In this document: in pieces, positions 51,870 to 61,236 of the stretch
Position numbering within the stretch: the first letter of the stretch is position 1
Layout: each line of letters begins with the position of its first letter
Source: Clostridium frigidicarnis
GTDB lineage: Bacteria > Bacillota > Clostridia > Clostridiales > Clostridiaceae
NCBI RefSeq assembly: GCF_900111985.1
Contig: NZ_FOKI01000003.1
Coordinates: 1-64,000, forward strand
Length of the DNA: 64,000 bases
Direction of reading: 5' to 3'
Position numbers and translations under genes: made by a program
Notes under the pieces: generated by a model
Seen by the model: the letters and a program-made list of their open reading frames with translations, nothing else
Databases searched by the model: none
Told to the model about the DNA's origin: nothing

Positions 51870-53275
51870 TCTATATTCACCTTTGATCCGCCTATAACTA
51901 CATCATCACCTATTTTTAGTGTAGTACCCGCTTGTTTTAAATCCACGCCTTCTTGCCCTTGTATTACTACTTTAGCTCCTCCATTTATTTCTATATCTTC
52001 TGTAGCTGATAGTATTATTTTTTTATCACTTTTTATTTCAATTCCGCCATCATCTGTTAATCTCATAAGCATATTACCATTACCTGCGATTTCTACAGCA
52101 CCATCATTAAATGTAATTTCTTTTCCGTCTTTTGTACCTATACTTTTTACTGATGGATCGCTACGTTTTCCAGAATTACTTGATTCTAAATTTACAGAAC
52201 TTGTTACAAAGGCATTTTTTTCTTCATTATCTGGAAAATAAAGACGTATTGCATCTCCCATCTCTGGCATACAATACCATCCACTTCCATCTGGAGATGA
52301 ATATACTGTGGAATATGGAAACCATCTTGATCCAGATGATCCACCACTATCAATGTCTAGCTTAACTTTTACCGTATCTTTTGATATATCTAATATAGAG
52401 CCTGAAAGTGATGCTCCTGTTATTTCATTATTCATTACCTTATGTGTGCTTATTCCTTTTATATCCTTCAAAATATATTTATTTTGTAAAACTCCTTGAA
52501 CTATCTCTGTTTCTATTCTAGATACACAAAGTTTTCTTTCCTTAAATGTAACTTTGCTACATAAGTTTAATATTTTATAACTTGTTATTTCATAACTTAT
52601 AAGATTTTCTTCGCTTAAATTTCCACCATAATTTTTAGATTTGATTCTATATTCTTTTAAATCCTTTTTTATTGAATAATTGAACTCCTCAAGATTACAA
52701 CTACTTGGTGAATCAGGTATTCCTACATGAAATTTCACATCACCTAATCTACATTCCGGTACGAGATAAGAATTAAAATGTGAAGCTAATCTTTTGCAAA
52801 ATTCCCAATCTGTTTCATTATATTGAACTATTAATCCTGGTATAGTATTACCCTTAGAAACTTCATCCACAATAGAAGCATTATTGTATTTGCCAGAAAT
52901 ATCTGAAAATATCCCTTTATATGTTGTGCCTTCATCTTGAAACGACTGCGTGTTTTTTGTTATATCCATTAAAATTGTAGAACTTAATGCTTCAAATTTC
53001 ATAGTTCTGACATTAGCATCAGCATCAATACTTATATTGGTAACTATCCCCTCAAATAAAACTTCTGTACTATCATCATTCTTTACAGATAAATTTACTA
53101 TTTCGCTATCATCTGTCATTTCAACATATTTGTCTATATCTGATTCACATATTATTCCTTCAATACAAAGTTTCGCATGTTCATTTAATTCTCGTATTAT
53201 TTTTAAATTTATTATTTTTTCAAATTTGTAAGGTGATATTGAAATTTCTCCATATGTATAAGCATATTCGCTCAT
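51866..53275 (-). CDS. VgrG-like spike protein without toxin
   Basis: 469 residues. The gp27-like half contains KIIRELNEHAKLCIEGI-type strands (LKIIRELNEHAKLCIEGI), VQYNETDWEFCKRLASHFNS and the Phe-Lys-rich YSIKKDLKEYRIKSKNYGG. The OB fold has SGSILDISKDTVKVKLDID and YCMPEMGDAIRLYFPDNEEKN. The C-terminal ~75 residues are a run of short repeats (ITFNDGAVEIAG, IEIKSDKKIILSATEDIEI, VVIQGQEGVDLKQAG) as in the beta-helix needle. It ends there with no effector. It is the paralogue of 47961-50300. Probable structural spike of the injection apparatus. Confidence 0.82.
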   Translation of the reverse strand: MSEYAYTYGEISISPYKFEKIINLKIIRELNEHAKLCIEGIICESDIDKYVEMTDDSEIVNLSVKNDDSTEVLFEGIVTNISIDADANVRTMKFEALSSTILMDITKNTQSFQDEGTTYKGIFSDISGKYNNASIVDEVSKGNTIPGLIVQYNETDWEFCKRLASHFNSYLVPECRLGDVKFHVGIPDSPSSCNLEEFNYSIKKDLKEYRIKSKNYGGNLSEENLISYEITSYKILNLCSKVTFKERKLCVSRIETEIVQGVLQNKYILKDIKGISTHKVMNNEITGASLSGSILDISKDTVKVKLDIDSGGSSGSRWFPYSTVYSSPDGSGWYCMPEMGDAIRLYFPDNEEKNAFVTSSVNLESSNSGKRSDPSVKSIGTKDGKEITFNDGAVEIAGNGNMLMRLTDDGGIEIKSDKKIILSATEDIEINGGAKVVIQGQEGVDLKQAGTTLKIGDDVVIGGSKVNIE

Positions 53276-53290
53276 TATCTATCATCTCCC

Positions 53291-53872
53291 TTAACTTTCT
53301 TTTATTACTTTTATTGTTTCAATAATTTGAAAAGCTACTTCTCTCCACTCTTTATAACTCTTATACCTACAAGAGAAAGTTCCCATAATAGTTTTCTCTT
53401 CAAGTTCAAAGAAAAACATGAAATTATATATAAAATCATCTATTGCTGAGCCTTTGAATTCAAAATATCCAATATTTTTTTCTTCTACTTTTTTTACGCC
53501 ATCTTCATAAAAGACATTTGATGGATTTGTTTTCTTTATAATTGCCTTCATACCATCCTTTAGTTCTTCCACATTTTCTTCATATAAAGGACTATCTATA
53601 TTTTTTAATGTTATAGCTATATCTCCCTCGAGATTGCTTTTTATTATATCTGGACGATCTCCTGATGGATATTTTATTTTTCTTTCGTTTAAAGGCATGT
53701 CTTTAAATTCTTTTGGAATATATATCTTTAGTTTATTATCAAAAAATTCTTGCTCTTCAAATTCATAATATTTATTATTAATTTTAATAACTCCATCACG
53801 AATATCTTTTTTTTCTGATTCTTTCTCTGCCTTATTTATAATTTCTAATATTTTTTCATCAACATTTTTCAT
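53291..53872 (-). CDS. DcrB/DUF1795-like protein, candidate effector chaperone
   Basis: A 193-residue protein. After a helical N-terminus (residues 1-28) comes an alpha/beta domain: FFDNKLKIYIPKEFKDMPLN, KYPSGDRPDIIKSNLEGDIAITL, FFELEEKTIMGTFSCRYKSYKEW, REVAFQIIETIKVI. The pattern 'peptide strand - P..w - ..YP...rP....s.....i....' and the final WREVAFQIIETI helix match DUF1795/DcrB-fold proteins. In Gram-negative T6SS the DUF1795 (Eag) proteins chaperone effectors with PreTM segments. The toxin-VgrG at 47961 has such hydrophobic segments, so a chaperone role is reasonable but inferred. Confidence 0.7.
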   Translation of the reverse strand: MKNVDEKILEIINKAEKESEKKDIRDGVIKINNKYYEFEEQEFFDNKLKIYIPKEFKDMPLNERKIKYPSGDRPDIIKSNLEGDIAITLKNIDSPLYEENVEELKDGMKAIIKKTNPSNVFYEDGVKKVEEKNIGYFEFKGSAIDDFIYNFMFFFELEEKTIMGTFSCRYKSYKEWREVAFQIIETIKVIKES

Positions 53873-53937
53873 TCCTAAATTCCCTCCAATTTAATATATT
53901 TTTAATTCAAATTCTTTTTTATTTGGTTATTTATTGA

Positions 53938-54717
53938 TTAGTCCACTAAAATTCTTTTATATCGTGATCTATTCTGCTTTTCGCAGTCATTGTTACCCTC
54001 CATTAATTCCTCTAATATATTTAATAATTGATTATATATATAATCATTAGAAAATTCCCTGAAGGATATCTTAAGTCTAGATTCTATATAACCTTTTAAT
54101 AAATCACTCTCTATAACATCCTTACTTTGCAAACATATCATTGCAAAAGATATATCAAGTGGATTTGTCGGATTATATTTAAACACTTCCTTGCCAAAGT
54201 TTTTTAATATTTTAGGTGATAAACTACTCACTTCATGTGCTGAAAATGGGCAATTAATAATATTTACTGTATCGTACTCTGTTGACATATCTCTAAAATC
54301 AACATAATTAGCTCTTAGCCTAGCCCCTCTTTTAAGCTTAAATCTACATAACTCCATTTCATCCCTATTAACGTCTAAATTATCATCCAAAAATATTTCA
54401 GTGTCATATTTAATAAAATCCTTATTTATTGTTTCTCCTAGAAATCTTATCTTTAATATTTGAGTATTGTTATTTGACTCATAAGGAATTGTGTAATTTT
54501 CCTTTAATACATAGATGGTATTTTGGTATTTTATTACTCCTTTAGTCACTATCATATAATCATCATTTATTTCTATATCACACCCTGACAGTATTCCATT
54601 AGAGTATTTTTCTAAATTTATATCTATAAACTCTTTTGGAAAATCTCTAAGAGCTTCTAACATTTGAATTTTTAAAATTCTTCCTGGTTTAAATAAAGGA
54701 TATGTATTTGAAAACAC
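53938..54717 (-). CDS. Unknown cluster protein, candidate baseplate/spike component
   Basis: 259 residues from GTG 54717 behind AGGAGGAAA. The N-terminal half reads FKPGRILKIQMLEALRDFP, NGILSGCDIEINDDYMIVTKG and VIKYQNTIYVLKENYTIPY: a 'start helix, then SGc-i--dg-i.V..G.i...g..y' beta layout seen in several tail-fibre or baseplate-type proteins. The C-terminal half is helical. No family recognised with confidence. It lies between the Hsp70-like and DcrB-like genes in the operon. Confidence 0.55.
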   Translation of the reverse strand: MFSNTYPLFKPGRILKIQMLEALRDFPKEFIDINLEKYSNGILSGCDIEINDDYMIVTKGVIKYQNTIYVLKENYTIPYESNNNTQILKIRFLGETINKDFIKYDTEIFLDDNLDVNRDEMELCRFKLKRGARLRANYVDFRDMSTEYDTVNIINCPFSAHEVSSLSPKILKNFGKEVFKYNPTNPLDISFAMICLQSKDVIESDLLKGYIESRLKISFREFSNDYIYNQLLNILEELMEGNNDCEKQNRSRYKRILVD

Positions 54718-54749
54718 AACTTTTCCTCCTACTTGGTTTTTATTTCACT

Positions 54750-57377
54750 TTATTTTAGTCCATCAAAGAAATTTCTCTCCCATTGATCATTTTCAAAAGA
54801 ATAAAACTTCTCTTTCCCTATATAAAGTTTCTCATCCTGTCTTAGTATGGCAACTGTGTAAAAGCCCCATAACTCTTCTTTAGCCCAAACAAAGAATTTC
54901 ACTTCGTTATTTACAATATTATCTGTATCATGCTGATTAATAGTATTTGGATACAATTTTTCTATTTCTTCTGGTAGTATAGGATTTAATTCTTCATCTT
55001 TAGTCTCATACTCATATTCGTATCTTATATTTCCATGGGTATCCTTCAAATAAAGTTTCAAAAAAATCTTTTCCATAAACCTAGAAATATATCCCTTAGT
55101 TTTATCTCTTCCTTTAATTAAAGTTTTTTCTTCCCCTTGGTGGGTATAAGCACTAATAACATAGGGTAGAGCAGGAGTATTAGTATTTATTGTTATATCA
55201 GCATAGCCAAAATTTTTAGCGTGTAAATATTTAAGCGCTCCTTTTAAACAAGCTAACTTTAAATCAAAATTCTCTTTTGCTTCTTTTTTATTTCTCTTAA
55301 ATTGAATTACCTTTCCTGGTATAAATTCTTTTAAGGCATCCCTAAAAATTTCTACTCTACAGGATTGTCCAGTTAACTTTATAATTGAATAATCAACCAG
55401 CTCATCTTCATAATAAAGATCTTCTAAAAACCTTTTTATTATGTTGTATATGTCTCCCTTAAGAAGTGTATTTATTTCATACGCATTTATAGAAATATTA
55501 GGTGCGTCTTTAACCATTTGAAGTTTATCTTTATAGATATAGGATAATTTCCACTTATCAAATTTTATGGTATCTTCATCTAGTTTTTCATTATCCTTTG
55601 ATGTTAAAGCTATTTTTAATATACTAGGGTCAGTAAAAAACTGTTTTTTTACCTGTTCTGCTAATTCAAATAAAAAATAGTAATTACTTTTAACCTTGTA
55701 ATATTCCTCTTTGCTTCTATATTCATAAAGCTTAAACTTTGTAGGAATTATATTTTCTACCTTTTCATACTCTTCATTTAACAATTCATATGATTTTTCT
55801 ATGCCGTATTTATCTATAAACCTAAATATATCAATATCAAACTCTTCTATTATTCTTTTACTTACAAAGTCATCTTCTTTACATAATTCTTTTGCCATTA
55901 AAATCTTTATAAATTGCATTATTCTAAATGTAAGATTGTTTCCACCAAAGTCCGTATCTCCATTTTCATAAGATGTTTCTATATTTAATTCATAAGAAAC
56001 TCTGTTGTTGTATATGGTAAAATTACAAGCTGATAAATCTGTAGTTCCTCCTCCACAATCTATAATTAGAGCCTTATATTTCTCCCCTTCAATGTATTTT
56101 TTTCTCTCTATTAATTCAGATATGGTATTATAAAGAACTGCTGCACTTTCATCTAGAATATTTTCACTTTCAACTACATAGTCACTTAATATTTCCTTAA
56201 ACAAGATATTGAATTTATATTTTTGTTTTGATGGACAGGATATATATATGTTCTTAAATTTACACTTAAATCTTTGATTTGCTAAAGATATTATGTGTTC
56301 TAAATAAGCTTTCATAATATCCTTTCTTATTATAAAGGTGGTTTTTTCATTAATATCAATTACCTTTTCCACCTTTTCAAAGTCACTTATCCATCTTTTA
56401 ATATCATAAAATATAGTTAATCCATCATCTATATAGCTCTTTTTAGATGCTTTAATGGCATCATATCCAAAAATATATTCTATGTTGTTTTCAGTAATAT
56501 TTCTTACACCCACTACACTAGGAATTAATGGTGTTAATTTTTTGTATTCTTTAGTTGAATCAACAACTTGTACAAACTTAATTTCTTTTTTATCAGATTC
56601 CTCATTCATCTCAAAACTTCTATTTATTGATGAAAATTTTTCTTTATTTATATAAATACCTGCTGTAGTATTTGATGTTCCAAAATCTATAGCAAGTGGC
56701 ATTGTTGTCTCTTTTAATTTCTTTACTTCAAACTGTAAAATTGGTAAAGAGTAAAATTTTATAGAACCTTCTGTAATATTTTTATTACCTTCATAAATAT
56801 CATAAATAAGTTCAGATTCATTTTTCTCAAAATATAATAAACTGTAATGCTTAATATCTGATTCTTCTGATGGAATACAGCCTTTGTTTATAAGAAAATA
56901 TTTATCTTTTCCATTTTCTTTTATTCTTTTCAAATTAAAAATGCTACAAATTTTAAAAGTATTATCAACCAAAAGCATATTAACTTCATCTAGATTGCTT
57001 TTGCTGTCTATTATGTATTCATCATAAATTTCTGTATCTAAATCATGGTAAATTATAATTTTTCCTGGATATTCTATACTTTTATCATCCATTATTATCT
57101 TGTCTGATCTTCTTAGAAATTTTTCTACTCTTTCTAATCCATTGTCCCTAAATTTATTTATAAGAAGGCTATCTTCTTCTCCACGATATTTCATTATAAG
57201 TCTTACTAACTCTTCTTTATCTAATGGATTAATTAAGCTTTTCACTATTTTCTCTTTAATACATATTTCTCTTAATTGAAATGTTGTCATAAGCTTAAGA
57301 TCTTGTTCTTTATATGTTGTTTTATACTTTTGTTCTTTCGTATTGTCTCTATGCAATTTATATGAATATGAACTCAT
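54750..57377 (-). CDS. Hsp70/actin-fold ATPase with SAP-like N-terminus
   Basis: 875 residues. Residues about 20-70 (LKLMTTFQLREICIKEKIV, PLDKEELVRLIMKYRG) resemble a SAP/Rho-N helix-turn-helix motif. After a ~150-residue beta region comes an Hsp70-type ATPase: phosphate 1 LAIDFGTSNTTAGIY, connect 1, phosphate 2 ALIIDCGGGTTDLSAC, and adenosine motif IIKLTGQSCRVEIFRDAL. The C-terminal ~150 residues are unlike the DnaK substrate-binding domain. A J-domain protein is encoded at the start of the same operon, so the two may form a dedicated chaperone pair for assembly. AAGGAGG precedes ATG 57377. A solo repeat end sits between this gene and the one before. Confidence 0.8.
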   Translation of the reverse strand: MSSYSYKLHRDNTKEQKYKTTYKEQDLKLMTTFQLREICIKEKIVKSLINPLDKEELVRLIMKYRGEEDSLLINKFRDNGLERVEKFLRRSDKIIMDDKSIEYPGKIIIYHDLDTEIYDEYIIDSKSNLDEVNMLLVDNTFKICSIFNLKRIKENGKDKYFLINKGCIPSEESDIKHYSLLYFEKNESELIYDIYEGNKNITEGSIKFYSLPILQFEVKKLKETTMPLAIDFGTSNTTAGIYINKEKFSSINRSFEMNEESDKKEIKFVQVVDSTKEYKKLTPLIPSVVGVRNITENNIEYIFGYDAIKASKKSYIDDGLTIFYDIKRWISDFEKVEKVIDINEKTTFIIRKDIMKAYLEHIISLANQRFKCKFKNIYISCPSKQKYKFNILFKEILSDYVVESENILDESAAVLYNTISELIERKKYIEGEKYKALIIDCGGGTTDLSACNFTIYNNRVSYELNIETSYENGDTDFGGNNLTFRIMQFIKILMAKELCKEDDFVSKRIIEEFDIDIFRFIDKYGIEKSYELLNEEYEKVENIIPTKFKLYEYRSKEEYYKVKSNYYFLFELAEQVKKQFFTDPSILKIALTSKDNEKLDEDTIKFDKWKLSYIYKDKLQMVKDAPNISINAYEINTLLKGDIYNIIKRFLEDLYYEDELVDYSIIKLTGQSCRVEIFRDALKEFIPGKVIQFKRNKKEAKENFDLKLACLKGALKYLHAKNFGYADITINTNTPALPYVISAYTHQGEEKTLIKGRDKTKGYISRFMEKIFLKLYLKDTHGNIRYEYEYETKDEELNPILPEEIEKLYPNTINQHDTDNIVNNEVKFFVWAKEELWGFYTVAILRQDEKLYIGKEKFYSFENDQWERNFFDGLK

Positions 57378-57403
57378 TTTTTCCTCCTTAAGGTTACAAT
57401 GCT

Positions 57404-57423
57404 ATTTTTTTAAATGTGCCTTA
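57404..57423. repeat. Solo end of the GGCACAT repeat at a stop codon in the operon
   Basis: TTTTTTTAAATGTGCCTTA; on the minus strand it reads TAAGGCACATTTAAAAAAA and its TAA is the stop codon of the 57421-58116 gene. Confidence 0.6.
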
Positions 57424-58116
57424 CATCATAACAATTTCATCAAGCACCATAGTTTTTTCAGCATCTAAAATACCAAAATGGTAATCCCAATATATAAATG
57501 CATTCATATTTATAGGCAAAAATAACTTTGTTATTATCTCTATTTTTTTATTTAAATCATTTGTTTTTGGTTGTCCTAAATAAATATACATGTCTTTAGG
57601 ATTATCTTGGTTTAGATATACTCTGTTATTTTTAAAAACCTTTTTTAAAATTTTATTGAATAAATGTAGGGAAACCCCTGTTATATATAAAGTAATTAAT
57701 CCACTTAATATATAATCTAATTCCTCTTTGCTTAAAATATTTATATCTGAGTATAGTTCTTGTCCAAATATTCCATTTTTTATATCTCTCATAAAAAATT
57801 TTTTATAAAATTCTTCTTTACACAGACCCTGATTTAAATCCAATTCACCTAAATAATGAACTACTATATCAAATAGCACTTCTCTTAATTCCTTGCTTTC
57901 TTCCATGTTAATATCAAACAAATCTTTAAATATATCATAAAACCTATAATATGGATTAACCTCAACAGTTTTGTCTTCTGGTAACATGGTGTTATTAATA
58001 TCAATAAAAGAAATTTCCATATATGGACTACAGATCTCAGGTAATATAAATTTAATTTTCTCTCTTGATATACATTCTTCATCAGATTTTAATAATACAT
58101 CCCAAATATAATTCAT
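57421..58116 (-). CDS. Unknown cluster protein (231 aa)
   Basis: A soluble, helical protein (WDVLLKSDEECISREKIKF, VNPYYRFYDIFKDLF, then ITKLFLPINMNAFIYWDYHFGIL and a short C-terminal strand TMVLDEIVMM). No family recognised. The start ATG overlaps the previous stop as ATGA, and its own stop lies in the end of a palindromic repeat, so the natural C-terminus may have been slightly altered. Probably a structural or assembly component specific to this operon. Confidence 0.6.
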   Translation of the reverse strand: MNYIWDVLLKSDEECISREKIKFILPEICSPYMEISFIDINNTMLPEDKTVEVNPYYRFYDIFKDLFDINMEESKELREVLFDIVVHYLGELDLNQGLCKEEFYKKFFMRDIKNGIFGQELYSDINILSKEELDYILSGLITLYITGVSLHLFNKILKKVFKNNRVYLNQDNPKDMYIYLGQPKTNDLNKKIEIITKLFLPINMNAFIYWDYHFGILDAEKTMVLDEIVMM

Positions 58117-59417
58117 ATTAATCTTCCTTCACATTGATACTCTGGATAAAGTAACTGGGCTTCTGATATTAAAAAACTTAAAATATCTCTATTTAAATAA
58201 TTATTTTTATCCACTGCTTTAAAATACAGTATTAATGCTTTGTTTATGTTTTCTTCTCTTATTTCATCAACAATAAATTCATTCATATTATAAGTTTCTG
58301 AGTTTTTAATTTTTTCTTCATTACTAAATATACCTTCATCTAATTCTTCTAGCTCTAAATGTTTGAATTCTAAGTACTTATATACTTTAAATGAACTTAT
58401 AATTCTTTCTAATTCAGCTCTAGTTTTTACATTATATCTATTTTTTAATGCTAATTTTCCAACAAAACTTTTATTGGTTTCATTAGACATAACATCATTA
58501 TCATAAATTTCTGTACCAAACTTATCCCTAGAAACAACCTTCCACACATTCCATTTTTTCGATTCTTCCTCTGAAGATGTTACTATTAAAGAATCTTTCA
58601 TGAATCTTATATATTGAATATTTGAACCTTCATAGTTTACTAAGTATCCATGATTTTCTCCTTCTTTCTTAAGTGAAAGTATATGCTCATAATTAATTTT
58701 ATCTTCACAAGGCATTGGAAATCCTACACTCTTAAGTAAAACTTGTTTTATGTTCCAAAGAGGAACTGGATTATATTCAACATATTGATCATAGTCTTCA
58801 AAATCTATAGATATTTTATTTATAGATTCACCCTTTTTTATTTTCTCTTCACATTTAATTAAAACCACATCAGCCATTTTATAAATATATGGATTATTTA
58901 TAGTTGTCCAAGGAATATTGTTATTCATGAACATTTTGTATAATTCAACTGTTTTCTTTATGTATTCATTATTTTGCTTTAATGTAAAATAAGCCTCGTA
59001 TGTGTTTTTATCTGTTTTAATAGTTCCTTTAAACATTTTTTCATTTTTGAATATATGATTTAAAAGTAAATAATCACATTTTAGAAATACCCTAAACATA
59101 TTCATAGACTGCTTCTCATTTAAATTTTCTAGTATTTCACTTACATCGTATATATCTTCTTCTTTGTCTTCTTCTAATATTGGATATAAAAACTCGTTAG
59201 TTGGGTCTAAGTTTTCTCTTTTAGTCATGGTACAAAATACGTTGTATCTTTCTTTTATATATTCAACTTCATTAAACACTCTTTCTTCTAATTCATTGAA
59301 CTTATTTTTTGTATATTCTTCTAGTGAAGTGAATAACCCATTTAATATTTTCTTCAAAGCTAATCTATCATCTAAATTTTGAATTTCATTTAGTTTTTCA
59401 TAAATCTTATTATCCAT
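58113..59417 (-). CDS. Unknown cluster protein (434 aa)
   Basis: Starts at ATG 59417 (AGGGTG upstream; a GTG three codons earlier is part of that site). Residues 1-130 are helical and charged (IYEKLNEIQNLDDRLALKK, FTSLEEYTKNKFNELEERV), possibly coiled coil. The middle has beta-rich stretches with VPLWNIKQVLLKSVGFPMPC and LVNYEGSNIQYIRFMKDS. The C-terminus is helical. No named domain. It sits between the PP2C-type and the 231-residue gene, all with overlapping or nearly overlapping ends; a baseplate-like scaffold is one possibility. Confidence 0.6.
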   Translation of the reverse strand: MDNKIYEKLNEIQNLDDRLALKKILNGLFTSLEEYTKNKFNELEERVFNEVEYIKERYNVFCTMTKRENLDPTNEFLYPILEEDKEEDIYDVSEILENLNEKQSMNMFRVFLKCDYLLLNHIFKNEKMFKGTIKTDKNTYEAYFTLKQNNEYIKKTVELYKMFMNNNIPWTTINNPYIYKMADVVLIKCEEKIKKGESINKISIDFEDYDQYVEYNPVPLWNIKQVLLKSVGFPMPCEDKINYEHILSLKKEGENHGYLVNYEGSNIQYIRFMKDSLIVTSSEEESKKWNVWKVVSRDKFGTEIYDNDVMSNETNKSFVGKLALKNRYNVKTRAELERIISSFKVYKYLEFKHLELEELDEGIFSNEEKIKNSETYNMNEFIVDEIREENINKALILYFKAVDKNNYLNRDILSFLISEAQLLYPEYQCEGRLI

Positions 59418-59427
59418 ATTTATCACC

Positions 59428-61212
59428 CTAATTATTGGACATAGCTTTTTCTACTACTGCCAATTTTTCTTCTATTTTTTTTGATTCATCTAATAACCCT
59501 TCTTTTTCATATATTTCTTTAGCTAAAAGATATAATATTTTTGCCGAATTAGGGTCACCAGCTGCGTATTTATTATCAGCTTCCTTTTCATACTTTTCAG
59601 CTTCTGATCTTTTAGATGCAACTTCATTTATTTTTCTATCCATAAGCTGTATTTTAGCTTCCAGGTCATTTGCTAAACTATGTAAATTAAGTTCCTCAAA
59701 TGATTGTTTTGCCATTGTATAATACATTTTTGCACTTATATAATCCCCTGACATATAACTTAAGTCACCATTTTTTCTAAGATCTATAGCTTTCTTCTGC
59801 CCTTCTTCATCTGATTTTTTCTTTTCTTCTTCCTGTTTCTTTTTATCATCATCTTCTTTTTTCTTTTTATCATCATCAGCTGCTTTCTCAGTGTATAAAT
59901 CTTTCAATTTATCCATAGCTTCTTTTCTTTCATCTTTTAAATAATAATCTGTGGCTAGATTTTTTGCTTCTTTATAATTTTTTTCTGCCTCTTCTTTATT
60001 TCCAGCTTCTAAGCTTTCATCTCCTAATTCTAAAAGATCCATTACTTTAATACAGTTTTTTACAATATCCAGTTTTTCTAATATATAATCTTTGGCTAAA
60101 TTATCAACATCCTCAGCTTGTTCTAATGCCAATAAATACTTATCTAAAGCATCCTCATATTTCTTATCCTTTAATGCTGCGTCTCCTTGTAAAATAATAT
60201 CAGTGTATTTATAATCTCTATCAAAATCACTTTTTTCTTTTTCAAGTTTGTACTTTTTAGCTATATCAAAAGCTTGTTTATATTCTTCATTAGCCTTTGG
60301 CATGTTTTTATTTTTGATATAATGAGCAGCACTAGATTGATGCCCATTCATTTCATTTATATTATTAATTTTTTCTTTTCTCTTAATATTAAAAATAACC
60401 AAACCTATTGTTAACACTAATAATATAGGTATAGCTGTAAGTATTATTTTTTTTATTAATTTATTTCTTTTAGGATTTATATAAATTTTATCTACAAATG
60501 TTAAAGATAAAGTATAGTTTTCAAGTTCTTTTGGTTGTTTAGATAACATCATTTCTTCTATGTCACCTAATATTTCATCAATTTCATTTCCATTATCTAA
60601 TGCATCAAGCATTTCATACTCATCGATGTTTTCCCATATCCCTTTTGTGAGTAAGGAAAATGTATCTCCATCTACTAGTTTTAATTTTTTAGATATGTAT
60701 GGTTTACTTAATATGTTTTCACCTAAATATGAATAAAGATTGTTTCTTTCTATATGCTTTGATGCTGTGTATAAAGATATTTCTTCTTTATCAACTAATT
60801 CTTGAGTTAATGATTGATCCTTGCTCTTATGTCTTATAACTCCGTCTCTAAATAAATAAAATCTTGTATTTCCTACCACTGCATATCTAACCTTGTTATA
60901 GTTAGTTATTAAAATGGTAACTGATGCCTTTAATCTTACATTTTTGCTTCGCTTTATCAATTCATCATTTGCTGCATTTAAGTATTTTTTTATTGTTGAT
61001 TTTTTCATACTAGGATTTTCGGTAAAGTTTCTTATAATACTTTCTACTACTATATTTGCGCTATCTAATACTAAATCATCATCTATGCCATCTGCTATAA
61101 CATAACATGCGTAATTATCTAATTCTACAAATGCAAAGTAATCTTTGTTTTGTAAAAACGTACCTTCTTCTGATATAAAATTTGTTTTAAAATCTGAGTT
61201 TATTTTTCTCAT
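59428..61212 (-). CDS. PP2C-like domain protein with membrane span and TPR/coiled-coil tail
   Basis: 594 residues from ATG 61212 (AAGGTGG upstream). The N-terminal ~235 residues have the PP2C fold: CYVIADGIDDDLVL (metal-binding Asp kept), RYAVVGNTRFYLFRDG (GNT where GDS is usual), DTFSLLTKGIWENI (TKG where TDG is usual), and no final DN. Catalysis is therefore doubtful. A membrane span follows at about 255-275 (KKIILTAIPILLVLTIGLVIF). The extracytoplasmic or cytoplasmic tail has TPR-like units (NEEYKQAFDIAKKYK, KKYEDALDKYLLALEQAE, DYISAKMYYTMAKQSFE) and a Lys/Asp/Glu coiled coil. It probably senses or scaffolds phospho-signals with the FHA proteins upstream. Confidence 0.75.
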   Translation of the reverse strand: MRKINSDFKTNFISEEGTFLQNKDYFAFVELDNYACYVIADGIDDDLVLDSANIVVESIIRNFTENPSMKKSTIKKYLNAANDELIKRSKNVRLKASVTILITNYNKVRYAVVGNTRFYLFRDGVIRHKSKDQSLTQELVDKEEISLYTASKHIERNNLYSYLGENILSKPYISKKLKLVDGDTFSLLTKGIWENIDEYEMLDALDNGNEIDEILGDIEEMMLSKQPKELENYTLSLTFVDKIYINPKRNKLIKKIILTAIPILLVLTIGLVIFNIKRKEKINNINEMNGHQSSAAHYIKNKNMPKANEEYKQAFDIAKKYKLEKEKSDFDRDYKYTDIILQGDAALKDKKYEDALDKYLLALEQAEDVDNLAKDYILEKLDIVKNCIKVMDLLELGDESLEAGNKEEAEKNYKEAKNLATDYYLKDERKEAMDKLKDLYTEKAADDDKKKKEDDDKKKQEEEKKKSDEEGQKKAIDLRKNGDLSYMSGDYISAKMYYTMAKQSFEELNLHSLANDLEAKIQLMDRKINEVASKRSEAEKYEKEADNKYAAGDPNSAKILYLLAKEIYEKEGLLDESKKIEEKLAVVEKAMSNN

Positions 61213-61236
61213 ATTATCCACCTTAAACCTGGTTTT

